A DNA stretch of 64,000 nucleotides from an uncultured delta proteobacterium (GCA_947259215.1 CAMYLJ010000030.1:24708-88707), one strand, 5' to 3'; numbered from the stretch's first letter, positions 55,930-64,000 are shown. Made by a program: numbers and translations. Notes: a model not told the origin generated them from the letters alone.

Positions 55930-57162
55930 ATGGCCACGTTCGGAATTCTCTGTGGGGGCGGTCCGGCGCCGGGCTTGAACGGCGTCATCGGGGCGGCGGT
56001 CATCGCCGCCGCTCGTCACGGCGCGCGCAGCATCGGCATCTACGACGGCTTCAAGTGGATCATGGAGGGCGATACCAGCCACGTCCTCGAGCTGGGACCC
56101 GAGGACAGCCGGCTGCTGCACCTGGCGGGCGGCTCGGTGCTGCACACCGCCCGTGCGAACCCCACCAAGAAGCCCGAGCACCTGGGGAACTGCGTGAAGT
56201 CCCTGACGTCGCTCGGAATCGACCACCTGATCACGATCGGGGGTGACGACACGGCGTTCTCCGCCAAGCGCGTGGCCGAGGAGGCCGGCGGCGCCATCAC
56301 CGTGGCCCACGTACCGAAGACCATCGACAACGACCTGCCGCTGCCTGAGGGGGTTCCCACCTTTGGCTTCGACACCGCCCGCCATCTGGGCGCCTCGGTG
56401 ATTGAGCGGATCATGGAGGACTGCCGCACCACCAACCGCTGGTTCATCGTGGTGATGATGGGGCGCCAGTCGGGGCACCTGGCCCTCGGCGCCGGCAAGG
56501 CGGCGGGCGCTCCGCTGATCCTGATCCCCGAGGAGTTCGGGGAGGAACAGATCCGCTTCGATCGGGTGATGCGCCTGATCGAGGGCACGATCGTGAAGCG
56601 GCTCTCCCAGGGCCGCCCGGACGGCGTGGCCGTGGTGGCCGAGGGCCTGCTCGAGCAGATGCCCGAGGACTCCCTGGCTGCGCTTCAGGACGTGAAGCGC
56701 GACGAGCACGGCCACATCCGGCTGGGCGACATTCCCTTCGGCCGCACCCTGCGCGACGCGCTCACGCGCGTGCTGGCGGGCCGCGGAGTGAAGGTGGCCA
56801 TGGGGGAGAAGGACGTCGGTTACGAGCTGCGCTGCGGCTCGCCCACGGGCTTCGACCGCGACTACACCCTGGATCTGGGAGTCGGAGCCGTGGAGGCACT
56901 GCTCTCGGGCCAGTCCAGCGTGCTCATCACCCGCCGCGACCACCAGATCGTGCCGCTCCCGTTCGACGAGCTGATGGACCCGGAGACCGGCAAGACTCGC
57001 GTGCGCCACGTGGACACGGAGACGGATCACTACCGCAACGCCCGCCAGCTCCAGGTCCGGGTCGAGCCCGAGGATCTGGAGGACCCGGAGCGGCTGGCGG
57101 CGATCGCGGCCGCCGCGAACCTCACGCCCGAGGAGGCGAAGGAGCGCTACGCGCCGCGCTGA
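55930..57162 (+). CDS. 6-phosphofructokinase, PPi-type signature
   Basis: 410 residues of the PFK family. The two donor-specifying sites read 'GGDDT' (D107) and 'PKTIDND' (K130), the combination found in pyrophosphate-dependent enzymes. ATP-dependent bacterial PfkA has Gly at both positions. Fructose-6-phosphate-site motif 'VMMGRQSGHLALGAGKAAGA' is intact. The PPi enzyme works reversibly in glycolysis and gluconeogenesis. Good ribosome-binding site AGGGGAG before ATG 55930. Only 7 bp separate its stop from that of a second, convergent PFK with a different signature. Confidence 0.9.
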   Translation: MATFGILCGGGPAPGLNGVIGAAVIAAARHGARSIGIYDGFKWIMEGDTSHVLELGPEDSRLLHLAGGSVLHTARANPTKKPEHLGNCVKSLTSLGIDHLITIGGDDTAFSAKRVAEEAGGAITVAHVPKTIDNDLPLPEGVPTFGFDTARHLGASVIERIMEDCRTTNRWFIVVMMGRQSGHLALGAGKAAGAPLILIPEEFGEEQIRFDRVMRLIEGTIVKRLSQGRPDGVAVVAEGLLEQMPEDSLAALQDVKRDEHGHIRLGDIPFGRTLRDALTRVLAGRGVKVAMGEKDVGYELRCGSPTGFDRDYTLDLGVGAVEALLSGQSSVLITRRDHQIVPLPFDELMDPETGKTRVRHVDTETDHYRNARQLQVRVEPEDLEDPERLAAIAAAANLTPEEAKERYAPR

Positions 57163-57169
57163 GCCGCGC

Positions 57170-58456
57170 TCACCACTGGGGCTGGCCGGTGGTGGCGAGC
57201 ACTGCGTTCCACAGGTCGCTGTCCAGGGGCAGGTGCTTCTTCTGCTGGACGGCCACCGAGATGGGCACGTGGATCACGCTCTGGTTCCAGAAGCCCATCA
57301 GCACGTCGGTCCTTCCCGCCATGGCCGCGTGTACGGCGTTGCGCGCCATGCGGTCCGTGATGATGCGGTCCCAGGCGCCCGCCGGCTGGCTCCGGATCGC
57401 GTAGCTCGGATCGATGTACTTCAGGTTGAGGGGCAGGCCGCGCTCCTCGAAGTGAGCGCCGATGCGGTCGCGCAGGAAGGTGCCTACGTCCCGGTAGCGC
57501 ACGTTCCCAGACGCGTCCCGCTCCGCGTCCTTCTCCTCGAACAGGTGTTGCCCGGCGCCCTCGGCCACCACCACCACCGCATGGCCGCGCTCCGCGAGGC
57601 GCCGCTCCAGGGTGTCTAGGAGGCCGCCCTCGCCCTCCAGCGGAAAGGCCACCTCCGGCACCAGCACGAAGTTGGCGTCCTGGCTCACGAGGGCCGCGCC
57701 GGCGGCGATGAAACCCGCGTCCCGGCCCATCAGCTTCACGAGCCCGACCCCGTTGGGAGCGCCGGTCGCCTCCACGTGGGCGCTGCGTATCACCGCCGCC
57801 GCGATGTCGAGCGCGGTGACGTAGCCGAACGTCATCCACACGTAGGGGACGTCGTTGTCGATGGTCTTGGGAATCCCGATGATCGCCTTCTTCAGTCCGC
57901 GCTTCTCGATCTCCTGCTCGATGGCGTGCGCGCCGCGCTGGGTGCCGTCGCCGCCGATGCAGAACAGGATGTCGATCTCATTGGACTCCAGGAAGTCGAC
58001 GGTCACGCTCGGTTCCTGAGGGCCGCGGGAGCTACCGATCACGGTGCCGCCGAGCTCGTGGATGTTCTCGACGAAGGCGCGCGTGAGCTCGATGGGCTCG
58101 TACCCGGACGCGGGATTCAGACCTGCGTAGCCGTTGCGGATGCCCAACACCCGGGCCACGCGGTAGTTGAGGGCGAGCTCCAGGTAGGCCGAGCGGATCA
58201 CGTTGTTGAGCCCCGGGGAGAGGCCGCCACAGGTGACCAGGGCCGCGGTAGTGCGCGAGGGCTCGAAGAAGATCCGCTCCCGCGGCCCGGCCTTCTCGAA
58301 GCTCAGGTTCTCCATCGGGGCGGCGCCCTCGACGATGTCGTGGTCGAACAGGACCCGGACTCCGTCGGCCACGAAATTCCGGCCTCGCTCCGCCAACGGC
58401 GAGGTGACCTCGCACGCGCCGAGGCTCGCCACGTCCAGCTCGGTCTGCTTCGGCAC
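57170..58456 (-). CDS. 6-phosphofructokinase, ATP-type group II signature
   Basis: 428 residues. Donor sites read 'GGDGTQRGA' (G171) and 'PKTIDND' (K197), the mixed pattern of ATP-dependent PFKs of the PPi-like lineage known from trypanosomatids and plants. 'LVTCGGLSPGLNNVIRSAYL' and 'VKLMGRDAGFIAAGAAL' are conserved. The N-terminal ~65 residues are an extension typical of that group. GTG 58456 is chosen because the upstream frame is Arg-rich shadow sequence. It is divergent from the HAD phosphatase gene (56 bp between starts). Confidence 0.88.
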   Translation of the reverse strand: MPKQTELDVASLGACEVTSPLAERGRNFVADGVRVLFDHDIVEGAAPMENLSFEKAGPRERIFFEPSRTTAALVTCGGLSPGLNNVIRSAYLELALNYRVARVLGIRNGYAGLNPASGYEPIELTRAFVENIHELGGTVIGSSRGPQEPSVTVDFLESNEIDILFCIGGDGTQRGAHAIEQEIEKRGLKKAIIGIPKTIDNDVPYVWMTFGYVTALDIAAAVIRSAHVEATGAPNGVGLVKLMGRDAGFIAAGAALVSQDANFVLVPEVAFPLEGEGGLLDTLERRLAERGHAVVVVAEGAGQHLFEEKDAERDASGNVRYRDVGTFLRDRIGAHFEERGLPLNLKYIDPSYAIRSQPAGAWDRIITDRMARNAVHAAMAGRTDVLMGFWNQSVIHVPISVAVQQKKHLPLDSDLWNAVLATTGQPQW

Positions 58457-58512
58457 GCCGTTCCTCCGACGGCGGATTGTAGCGAAGCTCCCGCTCCGGT
58501 AGCTTCGCCGCC

Positions 58513-59256
58513 GTGATCGATTGGAAGGAATACGACGCCGTACTCTTCGACCTCGACGGCGTGCTGACCGACACGGCACGGATCCACGCCAGCTGCTGGC
58601 AGCGGGCCTTCGACGACTTCCTGCGGGAGTGGGCGGAGCGCAACGGGGAACCCTTCCAGCCCTTCGACGCGGAGACCGACTACCTGCGCTACGTCGACGG
58701 CAAGCCTCGCTACGACGGGGTGCGCGACTTCCTGGGCTCCCGCGGGATCGAGCTGCCCCAGGGCACGCCCCAGGATACGCCCGGGCACGGCACGGTCTGC
58801 GCCCTCGGCAACCGCAAGAACGAGCTGGTGGGCGAGGCGCTGGCGAGCCAGCCCATCGATGTCTACCCGGGCTCGCTGCGGCTGCTGCGCGAGCTGCGCG
58901 CGGTCGGCGTGAAGACCGCGGTCGTCTCCTCCAGCGCCAACTGTGCCGCGATCCTGCGCGGCGCGGGCATCCAGGACCTGTTCGACACGCGCATGGACGG
59001 CGCCATTGCGGCCGAGCGCGGGATCGCCGGCAAGCCCGCGCCCGACACCTTCCTGGCGGCCGCCCGCGACCTGGGTGTGGACGCCAGACGCGCCGTGGTG
59101 GTCGAAGATGCGCTCTCGGGAGTGCGCGCCGGCCGCGCCGGCGGCTTCGGCCTGGTGCTCGGGATCGCCCGCCACGACGAACCCGACGTCCTGCGCGAGG
59201 CGGGCGCGGACGTGGTGGTGCGCGACCTGGGGGAGCTGGAGGGCCCCGGCGCCTAG
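58513..59256 (+). CDS. HAD-family beta-phosphoglucomutase-like phosphatase
   Basis: 247 residues. The nucleophile motif 'VLFDLDGVLTDTARIHASCW' has D13 and D15. 'TAVVSSSANCAAILRGAGI' holds motif II, 'GKPAPDTFLAAARDLGV' the motif III lysine, and 'VVEDALSGVRAGRAGGFGLV' motif IV. The cap region matches beta-phosphoglucomutases that convert beta-glucose-1-phosphate to glucose-6-phosphate. A GH65 phosphorylase, which produces that substrate, lies 0.8 kb downstream, so the pair probably works together. The stop TAG is the first CTAG of a 75-bp repeat. Confidence 0.88.
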   Translation: MIDWKEYDAVLFDLDGVLTDTARIHASCWQRAFDDFLREWAERNGEPFQPFDAETDYLRYVDGKPRYDGVRDFLGSRGIELPQGTPQDTPGHGTVCALGNRKNELVGEALASQPIDVYPGSLRLLRELRAVGVKTAVVSSSANCAAILRGAGIQDLFDTRMDGAIAAERGIAGKPAPDTFLAAARDLGVDARRAVVVEDALSGVRAGRAGGFGLVLGIARHDEPDVLREAGADVVVRDLGELEGPGA

Positions 59257-59327
59257 CTGAGGGAGCCCGAAGGGCTCCGTCAGCGACGCAAGCCGAACCG
59301 AGACTTCGCCTTGGGTCGGCCTGCTAG
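59253..59327 (+). repeat. 75-bp CTAG-bounded double-hairpin element, copy 3
   Basis: Third copy of the element. Here it sits between convergent genes and supplies both stop codons: TAG of the HAD gene (59254-59256) at its left CTAG and TAG of the MlaC-like gene (complement of 59324-59326) at its right CTAG. Hairpin 1 is GGAGCCC-GAA-GGGCTCC. Its placement suggests a combined stop and bidirectional terminator. Confidence 0.88.
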
Positions 59328-60013
59328 GCGGCGAAGGGGTTGTTCTTGTCGTTCGCGGCGTTGCGGCGCGCCAGCTCCGCGATCAGCGCCGCCGGCTCGT
59401 TCCGCTTCAGGAAGGCGTCGAACTGCGCCCGGAAGTTGGCGCTCAAATTGACGCCCGCGATGGTGATGGCCGCGATGCGCCATTCGCCGAACCGCTTGTG
59501 CAGGGTGAAGTCCCAGGGCTCCGGCTGGGGAGCACCGCGGGGCTCCGCGATGGTCCCGGGCATGAAGGGCCGGCGGGCCCTGCCCATGGCGCGGAGCTGC
59601 ACGCGGCCCCCCTCGACCACCTGGACCGAGGTGATGTCACCGGGCGATTCCATGAAGCGCGCCACGTCCCGCACGAACAGGTGGGTCAGGTGGCGCGAGT
59701 ACTCGAAGGCGAACTGCGCGCTCTGCTGCTGGTCGAACTTGGAGGCCAGCGGGCCCAGGGCGGCCGCGGAGAGGGCTCCGTGGTCGAGCCGATCTTCCAG
59801 GGCGCGCTCCGCCAGCGCCCGCTTCTCGGCGGGGGTGGCGTTGGCGTCGGATTTGACGGCGTAGAGCCTCTCGAAGAGCGACTGCATGACGGCGCGCGCT
59901 TCGGTCGCCGGGTCCTGCGCGGCGGCAGGCGGCGCGGCCGAGACCAGTGCGAGCAGGGCGATGCCGGCGGCGATCGGCAGCAGGGGAGTGGTTCGCACGC
60001 GCATCTCCTTCAT
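59324..60013 (-). CDS. MlaC/Ttg2D-like periplasmic lipid-binding protein
   Basis: 229 residues with a signal peptide ('IAAGIALLALVSAAPPAAAQ'). The body has the MlaC pattern: 'EARAVMQSLFERLYAVKSDA', 'FAFEYSRHLTHLFVRDVARF', 'FTLHKRFGEWRIAAITIAGV' and 'LSANFRAQFDAFLKRNEPAA'. MlaC ferries phospholipids between inner and outer membrane in the Mla system. No other mla genes are in the window, and the setting between two sugar-phosphorolysis genes is odd. ATG 60013 is chosen; ATG 60004 is an alternative. Its stop is supplied by the 75-bp repeat. Confidence 0.82.
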   Translation of the reverse strand: MKEMRVRTTPLLPIAAGIALLALVSAAPPAAAQDPATEARAVMQSLFERLYAVKSDANATPAEKRALAERALEDRLDHGALSAAALGPLASKFDQQQSAQFAFEYSRHLTHLFVRDVARFMESPGDITSVQVVEGGRVQLRAMGRARRPFMPGTIAEPRGAPQPEPWDFTLHKRFGEWRIAAITIAGVNLSANFRAQFDAFLKRNEPAALIAELARRNAANDKNNPFAA

Positions 60014-60066
60014 CGGGGCCCGGGCGGCGCCAGGCGCGGGCAGGCTAGCACACGCCGCCTCTCGGG

Positions 60067-60072
60067 TATACT
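60067..60072 (+). promoter_or_regulatory. TATACT -10 box, probable leaderless start of the GH65 gene
   Basis: TATACT followed by TTCGCCGG-C spacing of 8 bp and ATG 60081, the same geometry as at 48477-48491. No Shine-Dalgarno sequence precedes the ATG. No clear -35 element. Confidence 0.55.
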
Positions 60073-60080
60073 TCGCCGGC

Positions 60081-62468
60081 ATGCTGCAGCGCGAACTCGA
60101 GCTGCCTCCGGCGCACATCTACCCGCCGGACGAGTGGCGTCTCGTCGAAACGGAGTTCAACCCGGATCGCCTGGCGCAGTTCGAGACGCTCTTCACCACC
60201 TCCAACGGCTACCTGGGCATCCGTGGCGCCTTCGAAGAAGGCGAGCCCGTCGCCCAGAACGCGACCATCATCAACGGCTTCCACGAGACCTGGCCGATCG
60301 TGTACGGGGAGGAGGCCTACGGCTACGCGCGCACGGGCCAGAGCATCGTCGACGTCGTCGACGCCAAGCGCTTCCGCCTGTACGTGGACGACGAGCCCTT
60401 CTCCCTCCGCCACGCGAGCCTGCTGGCCTACGAGCGGGCGCTCGACATGCGCACGGGCGTCCTCCAGCGCGAGCTCCAGTGGGAGCTGGCCTCCGGCAAG
60501 GTGGTGTCGATCCGGTCGCGGCGGCTGGTGTCGCTGGAGCATCGCCACGCCGCGGCGGTGGACTACGAGGTGACGGTCCTGAACGCCAGCGTGCCCGTGG
60601 TGCTGAGTTCGGAGCTGGTCTACCAGCCCGAGCCGGGGGCGCTTCCCGGCGCGGACCCGCGGGCTGCGCGACCCCGCGCCGCCGGCGTGCTCGAGCCCCG
60701 GTCCGCCTACGCCTCGGAGCAGCGGATCGTGCTCGGCCACAGCATCCGCAGCAGCGGCATGACCGTGGCCTGCGGTGTGGACCACGTGCTCGAGGTCGAA
60801 TGCCCGCACCGCGTCGAGGTGGAGAACGGGCCGAACTCCGGGCGGCTGGTGCTGTCGGCCGACGCGCGCCAGGGCGAGCCGATCCGCATCGTGAAGTTCA
60901 TCAGCTACCACACGTCGCGCACGTCGCCGACCGAGGAGCTGTGCGAGCGGGCGGAGCGCACCCTCGACCGGGTGGTGGTGGGCGGCTTCGGCGCCCTGCT
61001 CGACGGCCAGCAGCGGGCCGTCGCGGACTTCTGGCGGCGCAGCGACGTACAGGTCCACGCCGAGTACACGGGCGACCCGGGAAACCTGCTGCTGGCGTCC
61101 GTCGAGCAGCTGCAGCAGGTGGTGCGCTTGAACCTCTTCCACATGCTCCAGGCCACGGCGCGGGCCGAGGGGGTGGGGCTGCCCGCCAAGGGCCTCACCG
61201 GACTGGGCTACGAGGGGCACTACTTCTGGGACACCGAGATCTACGTCCTGCCGTTCCTGATCTACACCACGCCCCGGATCGCGAAGAACCTGCTGATGCT
61301 CCGCTACCAGTTCCTGGACGACGCGCGCCAGCGCGCCCGCGAGCTGAACAAGAAGGGGGCGCTCTTCCCGTGGCGCACGATCAGCGGTGAGGAGGCCTCG
61401 GCCCACTACGCCGCCGGGACGGCGCAGTACCACATCAATGCCGACATCACCTACGCCCTGCGCAAGTACGTGGACGCCACGGGCGACGAGGACTTCCTGT
61501 ACGACGAGGGCGCCGAGATCCTGGTGGAGACGGCGCGCTTGTGGCGCGACCTGGGCTTCTTCTGCGAACAACGGGACGACCGCTTCTGCATCGTGGGTGT
61601 GACGGGGCCCGACGAGTACAACACCGTGGTCAACAACAATACGTTCACGAACCTGATGGCCCGCGAGAACCTGTGGTACGCGGCGGAGACCGTCTCCGAC
61701 ATGCGACGCTCCCGTCCCGCCCGCTATCGGGCGCTCGTCCATCGCACCGGCCTGGCCGACGACGAGGTCGACGCCTGGCGCGAGGCCGCCGACCGCATGT
61801 TCCTGCCCTACGACGAGAAGGCCGGCATCCATCTCCAGGACGACCAGTTTCCCTTCCGCAAGCCCTGGGACTTCGAGGGCACGCCGCCGGAGCGCTATCC
61901 GCTGCTGCTGCACTACCACCCGCTCGAGATCTACCGGCATCGGGTGATCAAGCAGGCCGACGTGGTGCTGGCGATGTTCCTGCTCGGTGACGAGTTCAGC
62001 CTCGAGGAGAAGCGGCGGAACTTCGACTACTACGATCCGCTCACCACCGGCGATTCGTCGCTCTCGGTCTGCATCCAGAGCATCGTGGCGGCGGAGGTCG
62101 GGCGGCCAGAGAAGGCCCGCGCGTACCTGCGCTACGCCGCGCTGATGGACTACGCCGACATCGCGGGCAACGTGGACGACGGCTGCCACATCGCGTCCAT
62201 GGGCGGGACCTGGATGGCCATCGTGAACGGCATCGCCGGTTTCCGCGACTACGAGGGGCGCTTCCGCTTCGCGCCCCGCCTGCCCGCCGACGCCACGAGC
62301 CTCCGCTTCCGCATGACCCTGCGCGGGACTCTGCTGGAGGTCGACCTGCGGCCCGGGGAGGCTGCCTACACGGTCCTGGAAGGGGACGCGCTGACCATCG
62401 AGCACGAAGGCCGCGAGTTGGAGATCGCGCCGGGCGCGCCCGTGCGGGTGCCCGTGGTCGACGGCTGA
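60081..62468 (+). CDS. GH65-family disaccharide phosphorylase
   Basis: 795 residues. N-terminal super-beta-sandwich ('WRLVETEFNPDRLAQFETLF', 'FTTSNGYLGIRGAFEEGEPV'), then the (alpha/alpha)6 barrel with 'KGLTGLGYEGHYFWDTEIYV', 'FPWRTISGEEASAHYAAGTA' and the general acid E512 in 'VTGPDEYNTVVNNNTFTNLM'. The phosphate-site-like 'IKQADVVLAMFLLGDEF' and 'SIVAAEVGRPEKARAY' follow. GH65 enzymes split maltose, trehalose, kojibiose or related alpha-glucosides with phosphate, giving beta-glucose-1-phosphate. Specificity cannot be fixed by eye. Together with the HAD gene at 58513 this forms the usual phosphorylase/mutase pair. Confidence 0.92.
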   Translation: MLQRELELPPAHIYPPDEWRLVETEFNPDRLAQFETLFTTSNGYLGIRGAFEEGEPVAQNATIINGFHETWPIVYGEEAYGYARTGQSIVDVVDAKRFRLYVDDEPFSLRHASLLAYERALDMRTGVLQRELQWELASGKVVSIRSRRLVSLEHRHAAAVDYEVTVLNASVPVVLSSELVYQPEPGALPGADPRAARPRAAGVLEPRSAYASEQRIVLGHSIRSSGMTVACGVDHVLEVECPHRVEVENGPNSGRLVLSADARQGEPIRIVKFISYHTSRTSPTEELCERAERTLDRVVVGGFGALLDGQQRAVADFWRRSDVQVHAEYTGDPGNLLLASVEQLQQVVRLNLFHMLQATARAEGVGLPAKGLTGLGYEGHYFWDTEIYVLPFLIYTTPRIAKNLLMLRYQFLDDARQRARELNKKGALFPWRTISGEEASAHYAAGTAQYHINADITYALRKYVDATGDEDFLYDEGAEILVETARLWRDLGFFCEQRDDRFCIVGVTGPDEYNTVVNNNTFTNLMARENLWYAAETVSDMRRSRPARYRALVHRTGLADDEVDAWREAADRMFLPYDEKAGIHLQDDQFPFRKPWDFEGTPPERYPLLLHYHPLEIYRHRVIKQADVVLAMFLLGDEFSLEEKRRNFDYYDPLTTGDSSLSVCIQSIVAAEVGRPEKARAYLRYAALMDYADIAGNVDDGCHIASMGGTWMAIVNGIAGFRDYEGRFRFAPRLPADATSLRFRMTLRGTLLEVDLRPGEAAYTVLEGDALTIEHEGRELEIAPGAPVRVPVVDG

Positions 62469-62481
62469 CGTCGGCCCGTCG

Positions 62482-63804
62482 GTGCCCGCCGCAGCCCCCC
62501 CGCCCGAAGCCGGCGATCCCTGCGCGCGTCCGCGGCGGCGCAACCCCTGGTGGATTCCGCCCTTCCTGGGTCGGGTTCCGGTCGGCCTCGACGACGGGCA
62601 TCTGGGTCTGATCGGGCTGATCGCGCTGGGCCTCGCCTTCGAGCAGTACGACCTGTCGCTGCTGAACACTGCCATCGGGCACGTGGCCACGGACCTGGGC
62701 TTCGGGGTCGGCGACATCGGGCGCGTCACCGCGGCGGTCCGCGCCGGCGGGCTGCTGACCTTCCTGGTGGTGCCCTTCGCCGATCGCGTGGGGCGGCGAA
62801 GGCTGTTCCTGATCTCGCTCGCCTGCGTGGGCTTCGCCACCAGCGCCACCGCGTTCGCCCAGACGCCGCTCCAGTTCGTCGCCATCCAGGTGCTGGGACG
62901 GGCGGGACTCCTGACCAGCGCCGTGACGGGCGTCGTGATCCTGGTCGAGGAGCTGCCGGCGGCGCATCGCGGCTGGGGGCTCGGCATGGCCGCGGCGGTC
63001 TCGGCGATCGGCTACGGCGTCGGGCTCGGGGTCTTCGCGGCGGTCGAGTCTCTCCCCTACGGCTGGCGCGCTCTGTACCTGCTCGGCTGCCTGCCGCTGC
63101 TGTTGCTGCCGGTCTTCCGGCGGCGCCTTTCCGAGACCGCGCGCTTCGCGGCGCATCGCGCCGCTCAGGGAGGAGCGACCGGCTCCGGGAGCTGGCTGCG
63201 CCCCGTGCTGCAGCTCGCCCGGACGAGTCCCCGCCGCGCCGGGGTCATCGGAACGGTGGCGCTCGGCTACGCCGTCGGCGGCATCGTCGTCTTCCAGTTC
63301 GTCAGTCCGTTCGCCCAGGAAGTGCATGGCTGGCGCCCCTGGCAGGTCTCCGTCGTCCTCTTCGGCGGCGGGCTGATCGGGATCACCGGGAACGTGATCG
63401 CGGGCAGCCTGGCGGATCGCTTCGGTCGCCGCTGGGTCGGCTGCGGCGCGCTCATCCTTTACCCCGCCGCAGTGGCGGCTTTCTACCTGGGATCCGGCTG
63501 GACCCTGCCCGTGGGCTGGGTCCTGCTCGTCCTGTTTGGAACCGCCGGCGACGTCGTGCTGCGGGCCGTCGCGACCGAGGTCTTCCCCACCGCCCACCGC
63601 AGCACGGCCATGGGCTGGATGGTGATGCTCCAGACCGTCGGCTGGACCCTGGGCCTGCTCGTCGCCGGCGCGCGGATCGTCGACGCCAGCGACATCGGCC
63701 CCGTCGCGACCAGCCTCTCCCTCGTGATGATCGTGGCCGGCCTGACCCTGCTGGCACTGCCGGAGAGCGGCCGCCGAGAGCTGGAGGTCGTAAGCGGCGA
63801 CTAG
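62482..63804 (+). CDS. MFS transporter (sugar-type)
   Basis: 440 residues, 12 predicted transmembrane helices. 'GLAFEQYDLSLLNTAIGHVA' in the first helix and the motif A 'PFADRVGRRRLFLISLACVG' between helices 2 and 3 identify the major facilitator superfamily; a second copy 'AGSLADRFGRRWVGCGALIL' follows helix 8. GTG 62482 lies 13 bp after the GH65 stop, so it is probably in the same operon and could import the disaccharide used by the phosphorylase (inference). Confidence 0.85.
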   Translation: MPAAAPPPEAGDPCARPRRRNPWWIPPFLGRVPVGLDDGHLGLIGLIALGLAFEQYDLSLLNTAIGHVATDLGFGVGDIGRVTAAVRAGGLLTFLVVPFADRVGRRRLFLISLACVGFATSATAFAQTPLQFVAIQVLGRAGLLTSAVTGVVILVEELPAAHRGWGLGMAAAVSAIGYGVGLGVFAAVESLPYGWRALYLLGCLPLLLLPVFRRRLSETARFAAHRAAQGGATGSGSWLRPVLQLARTSPRRAGVIGTVALGYAVGGIVVFQFVSPFAQEVHGWRPWQVSVVLFGGGLIGITGNVIAGSLADRFGRRWVGCGALILYPAAVAAFYLGSGWTLPVGWVLLVLFGTAGDVVLRAVATEVFPTAHRSTAMGWMVMLQTVGWTLGLLVAGARIVDASDIGPVATSLSLVMIVAGLTLLALPESGRRELEVVSGD

Positions 63805-64000
63805 CCGCTGTTGGGTTTCCCGCGAGCCCGCGCGCCGCCAACGCTGCGCGTTGCACGACGCCAGAGTTCGCGCGAGCCTGGCCACCTTGAGGAGCGACGG
63901 GCGGGTGGCCGGCGCCTCGTGGCAGGGCCGTGCAGCGCGAACGCCCCGGGCCCGCGTTGCAAGACTCCGCCGAACGCACGGCAACCCTGCAAGATGCGTG
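63805..64000. other. Non-coding right edge
   Basis: No credible reading frame. GGCCACC and GGTGGCC (about 63878-63908) form a 7-bp inverted pair with a short loop, possibly the terminator of the MFS gene. No copy of the dispersed repeats is recognised. Confidence 0.4.

Noticed and set aside
60045..62987. 980-codon minus-strand frame opposite the GH65 and MFS genes
   Set aside because: Spans two recognisable genes and an operon junction, contains no domain pattern, and has typical shadow composition.

Overview
The window is very GC-rich, gene-dense DNA from a Gram-negative bacterium. Evidence for an outer membrane is kdsB (CMP-Kdo synthetase), an MlaC-type lipid carrier, a DUF1302 outer-membrane beta-barrel and several lipoproteins. 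The set of DapL-type lysine/peptidoglycan synthesis, multihaem c-type cytochromes, an alternative complex III operon, paired thiolases and acyl-CoA dehydrogenases, an alkyl-DHAP-synthase-like enzyme and a DUF1302/DUF1329 pair resembles deltaproteobacterial lineages in the broad sense (Myxococcota, Binatota and relatives). That placement is inference from gene content. No rRNA, tRNA, CRISPR array, insertion sequence or prophage was recognised.

Layout. 1-7.8 kb: a truncated TPR lipoprotein, dapL, an ether-lipid-type FAD oxidase coupled to a luciferase-like oxidoreductase, a divergent pair of c-type cytochrome genes, and an amino-acid:cation symporter. 7.9-11.2 kb: thiolase plus NDP-forming acyl-CoA synthetase. 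11.2-20.6 kb: exonuclease III with a membrane nucleotide cyclase, a broken arginine decarboxylase (speA), hisS, a VCBS-repeat lipoprotein, and HIT and nucleoside phosphorylase genes. 20.9-32.6 kb: a type IA topoisomerase with a histone-like tail, a giant DUF1302 protein with its DUF1329 partner, a two-component system with a CBS protein, and a PAC2 protein. 32.3-36.2 kb: a beta-oxidation operon (thiolase, two acyl-CoA dehydrogenases, Trm112-like protein). 36.5-44.1 kb: a complete actABCDEF operon for alternative complex III, which oxidises quinol and passes electrons to periplasmic carriers. 44.2-50.1 kb: rhomboid-TPR protein, a degenerate metallo-beta-lactamase-fold protein, purU, a 1.07-kb non-coding region, and an acyl-CoA ligase. 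50.1-55 kb: a kdsB-led operon (kdsB, NiCoT transporter, cyclase-family hydrolase, spermidine-synthase-like membrane protein). 55-63.8 kb: ParA-like ATPase, two convergent phosphofructokinases with different donor signatures, a beta-phosphoglucomutase-type HAD phosphatase, an MlaC-like protein, a GH65 phosphorylase and an MFS transporter. The last block reads as disaccharide phosphorolysis feeding glycolysis.

The most unusual content is between the genes. Three families of dispersed intergenic repeats can be aligned by eye. (1) Three copies of an exactly 75-bp double-hairpin element bounded by CTAG, whose ends supply the TAG stop codons of neighbouring genes. (2) Four copies of a 114-127-bp element with a related ~76-nt core inside perfect 19-26-bp inverted arms; arm sequence changes from copy to copy while pairing stays perfect. 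(3) At least four copies of a GC-rich composite repeat whose two halves are permuted between loci. None matches an element family I can name. A short reading frame with a strong Shine-Dalgarno sequence, followed by a hairpin and an intrinsic terminator, lies in the 47.4-48.5 kb gap and may be a leader or small RNA gene.
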